From positions 25,737 through 89,736 of the forward strand of contig NZ_KB898374.1 in assembly GCF_000377565.1 (NCBI RefSeq): a stretch of 64,000 nucleotides of DNA, in the 5' to 3' direction. Shown piece after piece: positions 43,172 through 51,779 of this stretch. The stretch's first letter is position 1, and the number at the start of each line of letters is the position of its first letter. Under the pieces are notes generated by a model. The model had not been told where the DNA came from. It was given only the letters and a program-made list of their open reading frames with translations, and ran no database searches. A program made the position numbers and the translations under genes. The stretch is from Rhizobium sp. 2MFCol3.1. Its GTDB lineage: Bacteria > Pseudomonadota > Alphaproteobacteria > Rhizobiales > Rhizobiaceae.

Positions 43172-44626
43172 ATGACAGCTTCCGGCGTCCGCGTCCGCAT
43201 TGCTCCCTCGCCAACCGGCGAGCCGCATGTCGGCACCGCATACATCGCACTCTTCAACTATCTCTTCGCCAAGAAGCACGGCGGCGAGTTCATCCTGCGT
43301 ATCGAAGACACCGATGCCACGCGCTCGACGCCCGAATTCGAAACCAAGGTGCTCGACGCGCTGAAGTGGTGCGGCCTGGAATGGTCGGAAGGCCCCGATA
43401 TCGGCGGCCCCTACGGCCCCTACCGCCAGTCCGACCGCAAGGAGATGTACCAGCCCTACGCCCAGGAACTGCTGGACAAGGGCCATGCCTTCCGCTGCTT
43501 CTGCACGCCCGAGCGCCTGACCGAAATGCGCGAGGCCCAGCGCGCCTCCGGCAAGCCGCCGAAGTATGACGGTCTCTGCCTGAAGTACTCCGCCGAGGAA
43601 GTCTCCGCCAAGCTGGCATCCGGCGAAAGCTCCGTCATCCGCATGAAGATCCCGACCGAGGGCTCCTGCGACTTCACCGACGGCGTCTACGGCGACGTCT
43701 CGATCCCGTGGGATTCGGTCGACATGCAGGTCCTGATCAAGGGCGACGGCATGCCGACCTATCACATGGCAAACGTCATCGACGACCATCTGATGAAGAT
43801 CACCCACGTCGCCCGCGGCGAGGAGTGGCTGGCGTCGGTGCCGAAGCACATACTGCTCTATCGCTATTTCGAGTGGGAACAGCCTGTCTTCATGCATCTC
43901 TCGCTGATGCGCAATGCCGACAAGTCGAAGCTGTCGAAGCGCAAGAACCCGACCTCGATCTCTTACTACTCTGCGCTCGGCTATATCCCGGAAGCGCTGA
44001 TGAACTTCCTCGGCCTATTCTTCGTGCAGATCGCCGAAGGCGAGGAACTGCTCGACATCGAGGAACTGGCCGGCAAGTTCGACCCGGAAAACCTCTCCAA
44101 GGCCGGCGCCATCTTCGACATCCAGAAGCTCGACTGGCTGAACGGCCGGTGGATTCGCGAGAAGATGTCGGAAGAAGAGTTCCAGAGCCGCGTTCTCACC
44201 TGGGCGATGGAAAACGACCGCCTGAAGGCCGGCATGGCGCTGTCGCAGTCGCGCATCTCCAAGCTCGGCGAACTGCCGGAGCTGATGGGCTTCCTCCTGA
44301 AGTCGGACCTCAACCTCGATCCGTCCGCCTTCGCCAAGATCAAGTCGCCACCGGAAGAGATCCTCGAGATCCTGAACACGGTGCAGCCGGATCTGGAAAA
44401 GATCCTCGAGTGGAACGTCGAATCCATCGAAGCCGAACTGCGCGCCATCGGCGACCGCATGGGCAAGAAGCTCAAGGTCATGGTCGCCCCGCTCTTCGTC
44501 GCCGTCTCCGGCTCGTCGCGCTCGCTGCCGCTGTTTGACAGTATGGCCATCCTCGGCCGCTCGGTCGTCCGCCAGCGCCTGAAACTGGCCGCCCAGGCCG
44601 TGGCCTCGCTGGTGGGACCGAAATAA
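43172..44626 (+). CDS. gltX: Glutamyl-tRNA synthetase
   Basis: A 484-residue class I synthetase. The HIGH-type motif is in IAPSPTGEPHVGTAYIALF, the catalytic ILRIEDTDATRS follows, and the KMSKS-type loop is KLSKRKNPTS near residue 254, the usual GluRS variant. Alpha-proteobacteria often carry two gltX copies, one of which may also charge tRNA-Gln for amidation. I cannot tell which copy this is. The 243 bases upstream show no gene. Downstream lie a family B repeat and lysS. Confidence 0.94.
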   Translation: MTASGVRVRIAPSPTGEPHVGTAYIALFNYLFAKKHGGEFILRIEDTDATRSTPEFETKVLDALKWCGLEWSEGPDIGGPYGPYRQSDRKEMYQPYAQELLDKGHAFRCFCTPERLTEMREAQRASGKPPKYDGLCLKYSAEEVSAKLASGESSVIRMKIPTEGSCDFTDGVYGDVSIPWDSVDMQVLIKGDGMPTYHMANVIDDHLMKITHVARGEEWLASVPKHILLYRYFEWEQPVFMHLSLMRNADKSKLSKRKNPTSISYYSALGYIPEALMNFLGLFFVQIAEGEELLDIEELAGKFDPENLSKAGAIFDIQKLDWLNGRWIREKMSEEEFQSRVLTWAMENDRLKAGMALSQSRISKLGELPELMGFLLKSDLNLDPSAFAKIKSPPEEILEILNTVQPDLEKILEWNVESIEAELRAIGDRMGKKLKVMVAPLFVAVSGSSRSLPLFDSMAILGRSVVRQRLKLAAQAVASLVGPK

Positions 44627-44667
44627 TTTGACAAGAAAGCGCCGGCGTTGACGTCGGCATTCTGAAG

Positions 44668-44818
44668 TACCCCCCTCTGCCCTGCCGGGCATCTCCCCCA
44701 CAAGTGGGGAGATCGACCAGCGGTACGGCCTACGCCAAACAATGAGCGTAGGCGATCGGGTGAGCCCAGCCAATCTCCCCCCTTGTGGGGGAGATGTCCG
44801 GCAGGACAGAGGGGGGTA
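44668..44818. repeat. Family B palindromic element, copy 1 (151 bp)
   Basis: Arms of 46 bases (44668-44713 and 44773-44818) are reverse complements with a few differences. They start TACCCCCCTCTGCCCTGCC and end GGCAGGACAGAGGGGGGTA. Each arm carries its own CTCCCCC...GGGGGAG hairpin. The 59-base loop contains GCCAAACAATGAGCGT and GCCCAGCCA, both found reverse-complemented in the copy at 49621-49771. It lies between gltX and lysS. Confidence 0.92.
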
Positions 44819-44853
44819 ACCGCAACGAACACAGCCCGAAAAAGGCAAATGAC

Positions 44854-46350
44854 ATGACCGAAAAGACCGAAACCGCCACCCTCTCCTCCGACGCGACTGA
44901 GGTTCGCGCCCAGAAGCTGAAGCTGCTGCGCGAAAAGATCGGTGACGTCTATCCGGCGCATTTCCACCGCACCATCACCAATGCCGAGCTGGCCGAGAAG
45001 TATAAGGATCTGGAATCCGACATCGAGACGACGGACGTCGTCACCGTCGCCGGCCGTGTCTACTCCTCGCGCAACTCCGGCATGTTCATGGATATCCATG
45101 ACGCCGGCGGCAAGATCCAGATCTTCAGCCACAAGGACGTGACGCCCGAGGCCGCCCGCGAAATGCTCGCCATGATCGATATCGGCGACATTATCGGCGT
45201 GACCGGCACCGTGCGCCGCACCAAGCGCGGCGAACTGTCGATCAACGCGCAAGAGATCACCATGCTCACCAAGTCGCTTCTCCCCATGCCGGAGAAGTGG
45301 AACGGCATTGCCGATATTGAGATCCGCTACCGCAAGCGCCACCTCGACATCATGAGCAACGACGAATCCAAGCTCCGCTTCCAGCAGCGCTCGAAGATCC
45401 TCTCCGGCATCCGCCGTTTCATGGAAGACGACGGCTTCATGGAAGTCGAGACGCCGATGCTGCACTCGGTCTATGGCGGCGCGACGGCCGATCCGTTCAA
45501 GACGCACCACAACACGCTGAAGCAGGACATGTACCTGCGCATCGCGCCCGAACTGTTCCTGAAGCGCACGCTGGTCTCGGGCCTCACCGACAAGGTCTTC
45601 GAGATCAACCGCAACTTCCGCAACGAAGGCGTCTCCACCCGGCATAATCCCGAGTTCACCATGATGGAGTGCTACTGGGCCTACGCCGATTACGAGGACA
45701 TCATGGACCTCGTCGAGCGCCTGTTCGAAAAGCTGGCGCTGCAGGTTCACGGCACGACGGAGTTCCCCTTCGGCGACAAGCAGATCTCGTTCAAGGGTCC
45801 GTTCAAGCGCGTCCCCATGCCTGACGCCGTCAAGGAAGCCACCGGCATCGACTTCCTCGCCATGAAGACCGACGAGGAAGCCCGCGCCGCCGCCAAGGCC
45901 GGCGGCTTCGAAGTTGAGAAGGATTGGACCTGGGGCGAGTGCCTTGCCTTCATCTTCGAGGAGAAGGTCGAGGGCACGCTGATCCAGCCGAGCCACGTCA
46001 CCCACTTCCCGAAGGACATCTCGCCCTTCGCCAAGGAAGTGCCGGGCGAGCCGCGCCTCGTCGAGCGCTTCGAGACCTATTGCAACGCCTGGGAACTGGG
46101 TAACGCCTTCTCGGAACTCAACGATCCGGAAGAGCAGCGCCGCCGCATGGTCGAGCAGCTCGAGCAGGCCCATGCCCGCGGCGAGAAGGACAAGCAGCTG
46201 GACGACGAATTCCTCGACGCCATCGACCAGGGCATGCCGCCCGCCGGCGGCCTCGGCATCGGCGTCGACCGCCTGACCATGCTCTTGACCAACGCCCCCT
46301 CGATCCGCGACGTCATCCTCTTCCCGGCCCGCAAGGCCAAGGCTGACTGA
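44854..46350 (+). CDS. lysS: Lysyl-tRNA synthetase (class II)
   Basis: A 498-residue class II LysRS. The N-terminal OB-fold anticodon-binding domain (VVTVAGRVYSSRNSGMFMDI) is followed by motif 1 (FMEDDGFMEVETPMLHSVYG), motif 2 (FRNEGVSTRHNPEFTMMECY) and motif 3 (GGLGIGVDRLTMLLTN). The frame opens at 44785 within the repeat; AAAAAGGCAAATGAC supports the ATG at 44854. The usual class II form in many alpha-proteobacteria is class I LysRS-like (lysK), so this class II copy is worth noting, though both occur. A strong terminator follows. Confidence 0.94.
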   Translation: MTEKTETATLSSDATEVRAQKLKLLREKIGDVYPAHFHRTITNAELAEKYKDLESDIETTDVVTVAGRVYSSRNSGMFMDIHDAGGKIQIFSHKDVTPEAAREMLAMIDIGDIIGVTGTVRRTKRGELSINAQEITMLTKSLLPMPEKWNGIADIEIRYRKRHLDIMSNDESKLRFQQRSKILSGIRRFMEDDGFMEVETPMLHSVYGGATADPFKTHHNTLKQDMYLRIAPELFLKRTLVSGLTDKVFEINRNFRNEGVSTRHNPEFTMMECYWAYADYEDIMDLVERLFEKLALQVHGTTEFPFGDKQISFKGPFKRVPMPDAVKEATGIDFLAMKTDEEARAAAKAGGFEVEKDWTWGECLAFIFEEKVEGTLIQPSHVTHFPKDISPFAKEVPGEPRLVERFETYCNAWELGNAFSELNDPEEQRRRMVEQLEQAHARGEKDKQLDDEFLDAIDQGMPPAGGLGIGVDRLTMLLTNAPSIRDVILFPARKAKAD

Positions 46351-46373
46351 GATCGGTTACGGACACAAGAAAA

Positions 46374-46409
46374 GGCGGCAACCCGAAAGGGTTGGCCGCC
46401 TTTTTTTTT
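46374..46409. terminator. Strong bidirectional terminator after lysS
   Basis: GGCGGCAACCC pairs with GGGTTGGCCGCC around GAAA (one bulge) and is followed by nine T on the plus strand. On the minus strand the same hairpin ends GCCGCCTTTTC and can serve the convergent unknown gene. Confidence 0.93.
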
Positions 46410-46484
46410 GTGTTTCCGCTAACGAGATACCGACGCGTTATTGGCCGTTGTCAGACGGGGAAACCCCGCCGACCAACCAATCAA

Positions 46485-47195
46485 TCAATGCCCGCCTGAA
46501 GGCGCCGCCGCCGGGGCTGCCTCACCTTCGGCCGGTGCAGCGCCGTGTCCTCCCTCGGCCGGCTTCGCGCCTTCGCCCTTGGCGGCTGGCTTGCCCTCGC
46601 CGCCCTCGGTCGCGGCAACCGCAATCGGGTCGATACAGTCGGACACGTCCTTGAAGGATGCGTTGAGCGTGGTGATCTCGTCCTCGGGCAGGTCGATGCG
46701 CTCGCCGAAGAACAGGCCGTTGGCCGCCGCCGTGCCGTCGTAGTAGCGGGCGGTATAGGTCTTGTTGCCCTCGATGCTTTCGACGATCGGATCGGGGTGC
46801 GGGATATAGACGACGTCGGCGCCGATCGCCCGGCCGCGGATATCGGAGCGCAGCGTCGGGCCGTTGGCGTCGAGAACCACGACCTGCACCAGATCGGGCT
46901 TCTGCGCGTCGTAGACGGCCTTGGCTACTCTCAGCGCCGTCTTGACGCGGGTCATGCCGTCGGTCGGTTCGGTCTTGATGTATTTGCGGATCCAGACCCG
47001 CTTCTGCTTCTTGATGGTGACGAGATTGACGTCGGTGCACGCGGCGCCGTTCACGGTCTCCGCGGGAGGACCGAGCAGGGTGTCCTTGCCGATATACAGC
47101 GCTGCGCCGCCGGAAATGCCCCCGAGAAGGGCAATTCCGCCGATGATCAGCACCAATTTCCGGGAAGGCCGGAAGATGCGCAGTAAGGCCTTCAC
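46485..47195 (-). CDS. Membrane-anchored periplasmic protein of unknown function
   Basis: A 236-residue protein I do not recognise. Residues 17-37 form an N-terminal helix (LVLIIGGIALLGGISGGAAL), so the rest should be periplasmic. The globular middle (about 45-190) has two cysteines (ACTDVNLV, VSDCIDPI) that could form a disulfide, and a DLVQVVVLDANGPTLRSDIR strand-turn block. The last about 45 residues are a low-complexity Ala/Gly/Glu/Pro tail ending in SGGH. The start is GTG with GGAG nearby. It is divergent from the LysR gene. Confidence 0.75.
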   Translation of the reverse strand: MKALLRIFRPSRKLVLIIGGIALLGGISGGAALYIGKDTLLGPPAETVNGAACTDVNLVTIKKQKRVWIRKYIKTEPTDGMTRVKTALRVAKAVYDAQKPDLVQVVVLDANGPTLRSDIRGRAIGADVVYIPHPDPIVESIEGNKTYTARYYDGTAAANGLFFGERIDLPEDEITTLNASFKDVSDCIDPIAVAATEGGEGKPAAKGEGAKPAEGGHGAAPAEGEAAPAAAPSGGH

Positions 47196-47374
47196 GCCAA
47201 CTGCTCCGCCATCAAGTCACTCCAACGCAATAAACTGGTCTGGACGCTAGAGAAATGACGTTTCGGAATACTTAAATGCGGGCAAGAAGTTTGTGCCACA
47301 AAGAGACTTATCCCAAAAAAGGTCCAGCATGGTGCACGCTTGCAATGGCCTCGGGCGCCATGCTCTAAGATGCC

Positions 47375-48283
47375 ATGGCCTTCACGCTTCGCCAGATTCA
47401 ATACTTCATCGCAGTGGCCGAGCAGGGCTCGATCACGCGGGCCGCGCAGAACCTGTCGATCTCGCAATCCTCGGTTACGGAAGCACTGAAGGAGCTGGAG
47501 ACCGACCTCGGAGTCGAGCTCTTCGACCGCCATCCGCGCGGGCTGACGATCACCCATAACGGCCACCAGTTCCTGCGCCATGCCACCAAGATCCTGGCCA
47601 GCGTCTCCGATGCCCGCGCCAGCTTTTCCGGCACCAGCAATCAGCCCTCGGGCACGCTCAACATCGGCGTGACATCGCTGGTCGCCGGCTACGTGCTCTC
47701 CGACCTACTCGCCCGCTACCGCCGCGCCTGCCCCGGCGTCGAGGTCTCGGCGATCGAGGACAATGGCGGCTATCTCGAACATCTGCTTGTCGGCGGTGAG
47801 CTCGATGTCGCGGTCATGGTCATCTCCAACCTGCGCGACCGCATGGCGCTGCAGGCCGAGATCCTTGAAACCTCGCCCTATCGCCTCTGGCTCCCCATGG
47901 GCCACCCGCTGGTCTCGGCCGACATCATCTCGATCGCCGATATCGCCCGCGAACCGCTGATCATGCTGACCGTCGACGAAATCGAGGAAAACACCGGCAA
48001 GCTGCTCTCCGCCCTCGGCGCCCGCCCCCACGTCGCCTTCCGCACCCGCTCCGTCGAGGCCGTGCGCAGCCTGGTCGCGACAGGCGCGGGTGTCGCGCTG
48101 CTCCCCGATCTCGTCTACCGCCCCTGGTCGCTGGAAGGCGACCGCATCGAAAGCCGCGACGTCTCCGGTTCCCTTCCGGTCGTGCAGGTCGGCATGGTCT
48201 GGCGCAAGGGCTCCAGCCTGCCGCAGGCGGCAAGGGATTTCGTCGGCATCGCGGAGGCTATGCGTAGCGGGCGACCACGCTAA
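47375..48283 (+). CDS. LysR family transcriptional regulator
   Basis: A 302-residue LysR regulator. The N-terminal winged HTH is clear (LRQIQYFIAVAEQGSITRAA, then ISQSSVTEALKELETDLGVE), followed by the two-lobe effector domain. It lies directly upstream of the YdcSTUV-type operon in the same orientation (139 bases) and divergent from the anchored unknown gene. It is a good candidate regulator of the importer, but the sequence does not prove it. Confidence 0.9.
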   Translation: MAFTLRQIQYFIAVAEQGSITRAAQNLSISQSSVTEALKELETDLGVELFDRHPRGLTITHNGHQFLRHATKILASVSDARASFSGTSNQPSGTLNIGVTSLVAGYVLSDLLARYRRACPGVEVSAIEDNGGYLEHLLVGGELDVAVMVISNLRDRMALQAEILETSPYRLWLPMGHPLVSADIISIADIAREPLIMLTVDEIEENTGKLLSALGARPHVAFRTRSVEAVRSLVATGAGVALLPDLVYRPWSLEGDRIESRDVSGSLPVVQVGMVWRKGSSLPQAARDFVGIAEAMRSGRPR

Positions 48284-48422
48284 GCGTGAGCCTGAGCAGT
48301 AGTTATCGGAAATTCCGATATCGCCATTCTGATAAATGAATTTGCGAAAGCGGCTTTTTCGCGTCACCTTTTCCGGCGGGAACAAAACGCCACGAAGTGG
48401 CACCAAAACCGGGAGACATCAG

Positions 48423-49580
48423 ATGAAATATCTTCTGAAATCGTGCACGGCTGCGCTTGCGACCCTGAGCTTCGTGACGCAGGTGGTGGCGGCCGAGCCG
48501 CTGAAGGAATTGGGCAAGGGCGAAGGCGCCGTCAGCATCGTGGCCTGGGCCGGCTATATCGAGCGCGGCGAAAGCGACAAGAATTACGACTGGGTCACCG
48601 GCTTCGAGAAGGAGACCGGTTGCAAGGTTTCGGTCAAGACCGCCGCCACCTCCGATGAAATGGTGTCGCTGATGAACGAAGGCGGCTTCGACCTCGTCAC
48701 CGCCTCGGGCGACGCGTCGCTGCGCCTCGTGGCCGGCAAGCGCGTCCAGCCGATCAACACCGATCTCATCCCGAGCTTCAAGAACGTCGACAAGCGGCTG
48801 CAGGACGCGCCCTGGTACACAGTTGGCGGCGTCCACTACGGCGTTCCCTATCTTTGGGGACCGAACGTCCTGATGTACAACACCGACGCCTTCAAGGGCG
48901 AGGCGCCGAAGAGCTGGAAGGTCGTGTTCGAGGAAGAGACGCTTCCCGACGGCAAGTCCAACAAGGGCCGCGTCCAGGCCTATGACGGCCCGATCTACAT
49001 CGCCGACGCCGCCCTCTACCTCATGGCCCACAAGCCGGAGCTCAACATCAAGAACCCCTACGAGCTCAACGAGGACCAGTACAAGGCCGCCCTCGATCTC
49101 TTGCGCGGCCAGCGCAAGCTCGTCTCCCGCTACTGGCACGATGCGATGATCCAGATCGACGACTTCAAGAACGAAGGCGTCGTCGCCTCCGGCTCCTGGC
49201 CCTTCCAGGTTAACCTGATGCAGGCGGACAAGCAGAAGATCGCCTCCACCTTCCCCGAAGAGGGCGTCACCGGCTGGGCTGACACGACCATGCTGCACGC
49301 CGACAGTGAGCACCCGAACTGCGCCTACATGTGGATGGAGCATTCGCTGTCCGCCAAGGTCCAGGGCGACGCCGCCGCCTGGTTCGGCGCCGTCCCCTCG
49401 GTTCCGGCTGCCTGCAAGGGCAACGAGCTGATGACCGACACCGGTTGCGCCACCAATGGCTATGATCACTTCGACAAGATCAAGTTCTGGCGCACGCCGA
49501 CCGCCAAGTGCGAACAGGGCGAATGCGTGCCCTATCACCGCTGGGTGTCGGATTATATTGGCGTGATTGGCGGGCGGTAG
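48423..49580 (+). CDS. Polyamine-type ABC transporter substrate-binding protein (YdcS-like)
   Basis: A 385-residue periplasmic receptor of the spermidine/putrescine class. The signal peptide is residues 1-24 (ending VVAA). The mature protein starts EPLKELGKGEGAVSIVAWAG and carries YGVPYLWGPNVLMYNTDAFK, typical of PotD/YdcS. At least six cysteines sit in the C-terminal part (HPNCAYMW, PAACKGNE, DTGCATNG, KCEQGEC), suggesting disulfides. GGGAGACATCAG precedes the ATG at 48423. A family B repeat separates it from the ATPase gene, so receptor levels may exceed those of the other subunits. Confidence 0.9.
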   Translation: MKYLLKSCTAALATLSFVTQVVAAEPLKELGKGEGAVSIVAWAGYIERGESDKNYDWVTGFEKETGCKVSVKTAATSDEMVSLMNEGGFDLVTASGDASLRLVAGKRVQPINTDLIPSFKNVDKRLQDAPWYTVGGVHYGVPYLWGPNVLMYNTDAFKGEAPKSWKVVFEEETLPDGKSNKGRVQAYDGPIYIADAALYLMAHKPELNIKNPYELNEDQYKAALDLLRGQRKLVSRYWHDAMIQIDDFKNEGVVASGSWPFQVNLMQADKQKIASTFPEEGVTGWADTTMLHADSEHPNCAYMWMEHSLSAKVQGDAAAWFGAVPSVPAACKGNELMTDTGCATNGYDHFDKIKFWRTPTAKCEQGECVPYHRWVSDYIGVIGGR

Positions 49581-49620
49581 GCTTTAGCTCTAGCGTTAGC
49601 CTCGGCCTCTGAGCCCGGGT

Positions 49621-49771
49621 TACCCCCCTCTGCCCTGCCGGGCATCTCCCCCACAGGTGGGGAGATTGGCTGGGCGCAGGCGCTCGCTCCACGCTCATTG
49701 TTTGGCAGGGAGCAACCCACGAGTCGATCTCCCCCCTTGTGGGGGAGATGTCCGGCAGGACAGAGGGGGGT
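49621..49771. repeat. Family B palindromic element, copy 2 (151 bp, loop inverted)
   Basis: Arms 49621-49666 and 49727-49771 match copy 1 closely (CCCTCTGCCCTGCCGGGC, ATCTCCCCCACA). The 60-base loop is the reverse complement of the copy 1 loop in its conserved parts: ACGCTCATTGTTTGGC and TGGCTGGGC. Total length is again 151 bases. It lies within the YdcSTUV-type operon, between receptor and ATPase genes. Confidence 0.92.
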
Positions 49772-49827
49772 GCCACACGGCATACCCTTCCCGACCAAAA
49801 CACCCTGAATCCCGAGGAGCCCCCAAA

Positions 49828-50814
49828 ATGACCCCCGCCGTCCGTTTCCAGAAGGTCTCCCGCCATTTCGGCGCCGTTCGCGCCGTCGATGGCGTCGATC
49901 TCGAGATCGCGCCGGGCGAGTTCTTCGCCATGCTGGGGCCGTCGGGTTCGGGCAAGACCACCTGCCTGCGCCTGATCGCCGGCTTCGAGCAGCCGACGGC
50001 GGGGCATATCGAGATTTTCGGCGAGACCGCCGAGGGGGTGCCGCCCTATAGGCGCAACGTCAACACCGTCTTCCAGGATTACGCGCTCTTCCCGCACCTC
50101 AACATCCTCGACAACGTCGCCTACGGGCTGATGGTCAAGGGCGTCGGCAAGGCGGAGCGCGCCAAGGCCGCCGAACAGGCGCTGGAACTAGTGAAACTCC
50201 CCGGCTACGGCACCCGCAAGCCCGGGCAACTCTCCGGCGGCCAGAGGCAGCGCGTGGCGCTCGCCCGCGCGCTGGTCAACAAGCCCCGCGTGCTGCTGCT
50301 CGACGAACCGCTTGGCGCGCTGGACCTGAAGCTGCGCGAGCAGATGCAGGAGGAGCTGAAGGGCCTGCAGCGGGCACTCGGGATCACCTTCGTCTTCGTC
50401 ACCCACGACCAGGGCGAAGCACTCTCCATGGCCGACCGCGTCGCCGTCTTCAACGATGGCGGCATCGTGCAGGAGGGCACGCCGCAGGATATCTATAACC
50501 GCCCGAAAACCCGCTTCGTCGCCGATTTCGTCGGCTCCTCCAATGTCATCGCCCCCGACCTGATGACCGCGCTCGGCGGCGAGAAGCGCTGGGCAAGCCT
50601 GCGCCCCGAAGCGATCCGTATCACCGGCGACGGTGTCGAATCCCGCGTCGAGAACGCCAGCTTCCTCGGCGCCGCGACGAGGCTGACCGTCGCGGCCCGA
50701 GGCACACGCCTGCATGTCATGCTGCCGGCTGGCGCCACTGTCCCCGAAGTCGGCGCCGATGTTCGCCTGTCGTGGCAGCCCGTCGACGTGCACTACATGG
50801 ACGACGCCGCATGA
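49828..50814 (+). CDS. Polyamine-type ABC transporter ATP-binding protein (YdcT/PotA-like)
   Basis: A 328-residue ATPase. Walker A is GPSGSGKTT (about residues 38-46), followed by the Q-loop TVFQDYALFPH, signature LSGGQRQRVALARAL and Walker B VLLLDEPLGALD. The TOBE-like C-terminal domain starts near residue 240. GAGGAGCCCCC precedes the ATG at 49828; the earlier in-frame part is repeat DNA. The stop overlaps the next ATG by four bases (ATGA). Confidence 0.93.
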   Translation: MTPAVRFQKVSRHFGAVRAVDGVDLEIAPGEFFAMLGPSGSGKTTCLRLIAGFEQPTAGHIEIFGETAEGVPPYRRNVNTVFQDYALFPHLNILDNVAYGLMVKGVGKAERAKAAEQALELVKLPGYGTRKPGQLSGGQRQRVALARALVNKPRVLLLDEPLGALDLKLREQMQEELKGLQRALGITFVFVTHDQGEALSMADRVAVFNDGGIVQEGTPQDIYNRPKTRFVADFVGSSNVIAPDLMTALGGEKRWASLRPEAIRITGDGVESRVENASFLGAATRLTVAARGTRLHVMLPAGATVPEVGADVRLSWQPVDVHYMDDAA

Positions 50815-51779
50815 CCGCGATCGCGCTCACCCACGAGGAGGCGGCGACCTCGATCCTGCCCGGACGCGGCGGTTTCTTCGGCCGGCTCTCCGACATGTTC
50901 TGGCGCCGCCCGAAGCTGCTGCTCTTCCTGATGCTGACGCCGCCGCTGCTCTGGCTCGGCATCATCTATATCGGCTCGCTCCTGGCGCTTCTGCTGCAGA
51001 GCTTCTTTTCGATCAACGATTTCTCCGGCCTGGTGAATTACGAGTTCACGTTGGCAACCTATGCCCAGCTGCTGTCGCCGACCAATTTCGACATCATCGT
51101 CAGGACGGTGCTGATGGCAGCGCTGGTGACGCTGGCATCGGCCATCGTCGCCTTCCCGATCGCCTATTATGCGGCCCGCTACGCCAAGGGGAAATGGAAG
51201 GCGCTCTTTTATCTCGGCGTCATGCTGCCGCTCTGGTCGAGCTATCTGGTCAAGATCTACGCCTGGAAGCTGATCCTCGCCAAGGAGGGCATCCTCACCT
51301 GGTTCTTCGCCAAGCTGCATCTCGCCTGGCTGCTCGATGGCGTGCTGGCTCTGCCCGTCATCGGCGGAAACTCGCTATCGGTGAGCTATATCGGCACCTT
51401 CCTCGTCTTCGTCTATGTCTGGCTGCCCTACATGATCCTGCCGACACAGGCAGCCCTCGAGCGTGTGCAGGGCAACCTGATCGAGGCCTCCTCGGATCTC
51501 GGCGCCACGCCGGGCCAGACCTTCCGCACAGTGCTCTTTCCGCTGGCTCTGCCCGGCATCGTCGCCGGCTCGATCTTCACCTTCTCGCTAACGCTGGGCG
51601 ATTACATCATCCCGCAGATCATCGGCTCCTCGCGCCTCTTCATCGGCCAGGCAGTCTATGCGCAGCAGGGAACGGCCGGCAACGTGCCGCTCGCCGCCGC
51701 CTTCTCCGTCGTCCCCATCGTGATCATGGCCGTCTACCTGTGGCTGGCCAAGAAACAGGGAGCCTTCGATGCGCTCTGA
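50811..51779 (+). CDS. Polyamine-type ABC transporter permease (YdcU/PotB-like)
   Basis: A 322-residue inner-membrane permease with six helices and a longer polar N terminus of about 40 residues. The EAA loop reads IEASSDLGATPGQTFRTVLFP. It begins in the ATGA overlap with the ATPase gene and ends 11 bases inside the next permease gene, so all three are translationally coupled. Confidence 0.92.
   Translation: MTAIALTHEEAATSILPGRGGFFGRLSDMFWRRPKLLLFLMLTPPLLWLGIIYIGSLLALLLQSFFSINDFSGLVNYEFTLATYAQLLSPTNFDIIVRTVLMAALVTLASAIVAFPIAYYAARYAKGKWKALFYLGVMLPLWSSYLVKIYAWKLILAKEGILTWFFAKLHLAWLLDGVLALPVIGGNSLSVSYIGTFLVFVYVWLPYMILPTQAALERVQGNLIEASSDLGATPGQTFRTVLFPLALPGIVAGSIFTFSLTLGDYIIPQIIGSSRLFIGQAVYAQQGTAGNVPLAAAFSVVPIVIMAVYLWLAKKQGAFDAL

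Noticed and set aside
43922..43951. Unusual KLSKR in place of KMSKS in GluRS
   Set aside because: KLSKR is a normal form in glutamyl-tRNA synthetases.
43981..46173. A 730-codon antisense frame across gltX, the family B repeat and lysS
   Set aside because: It runs through two synthetase genes and the repeat, with no motif or ribosome site. It is a codon-bias shadow.
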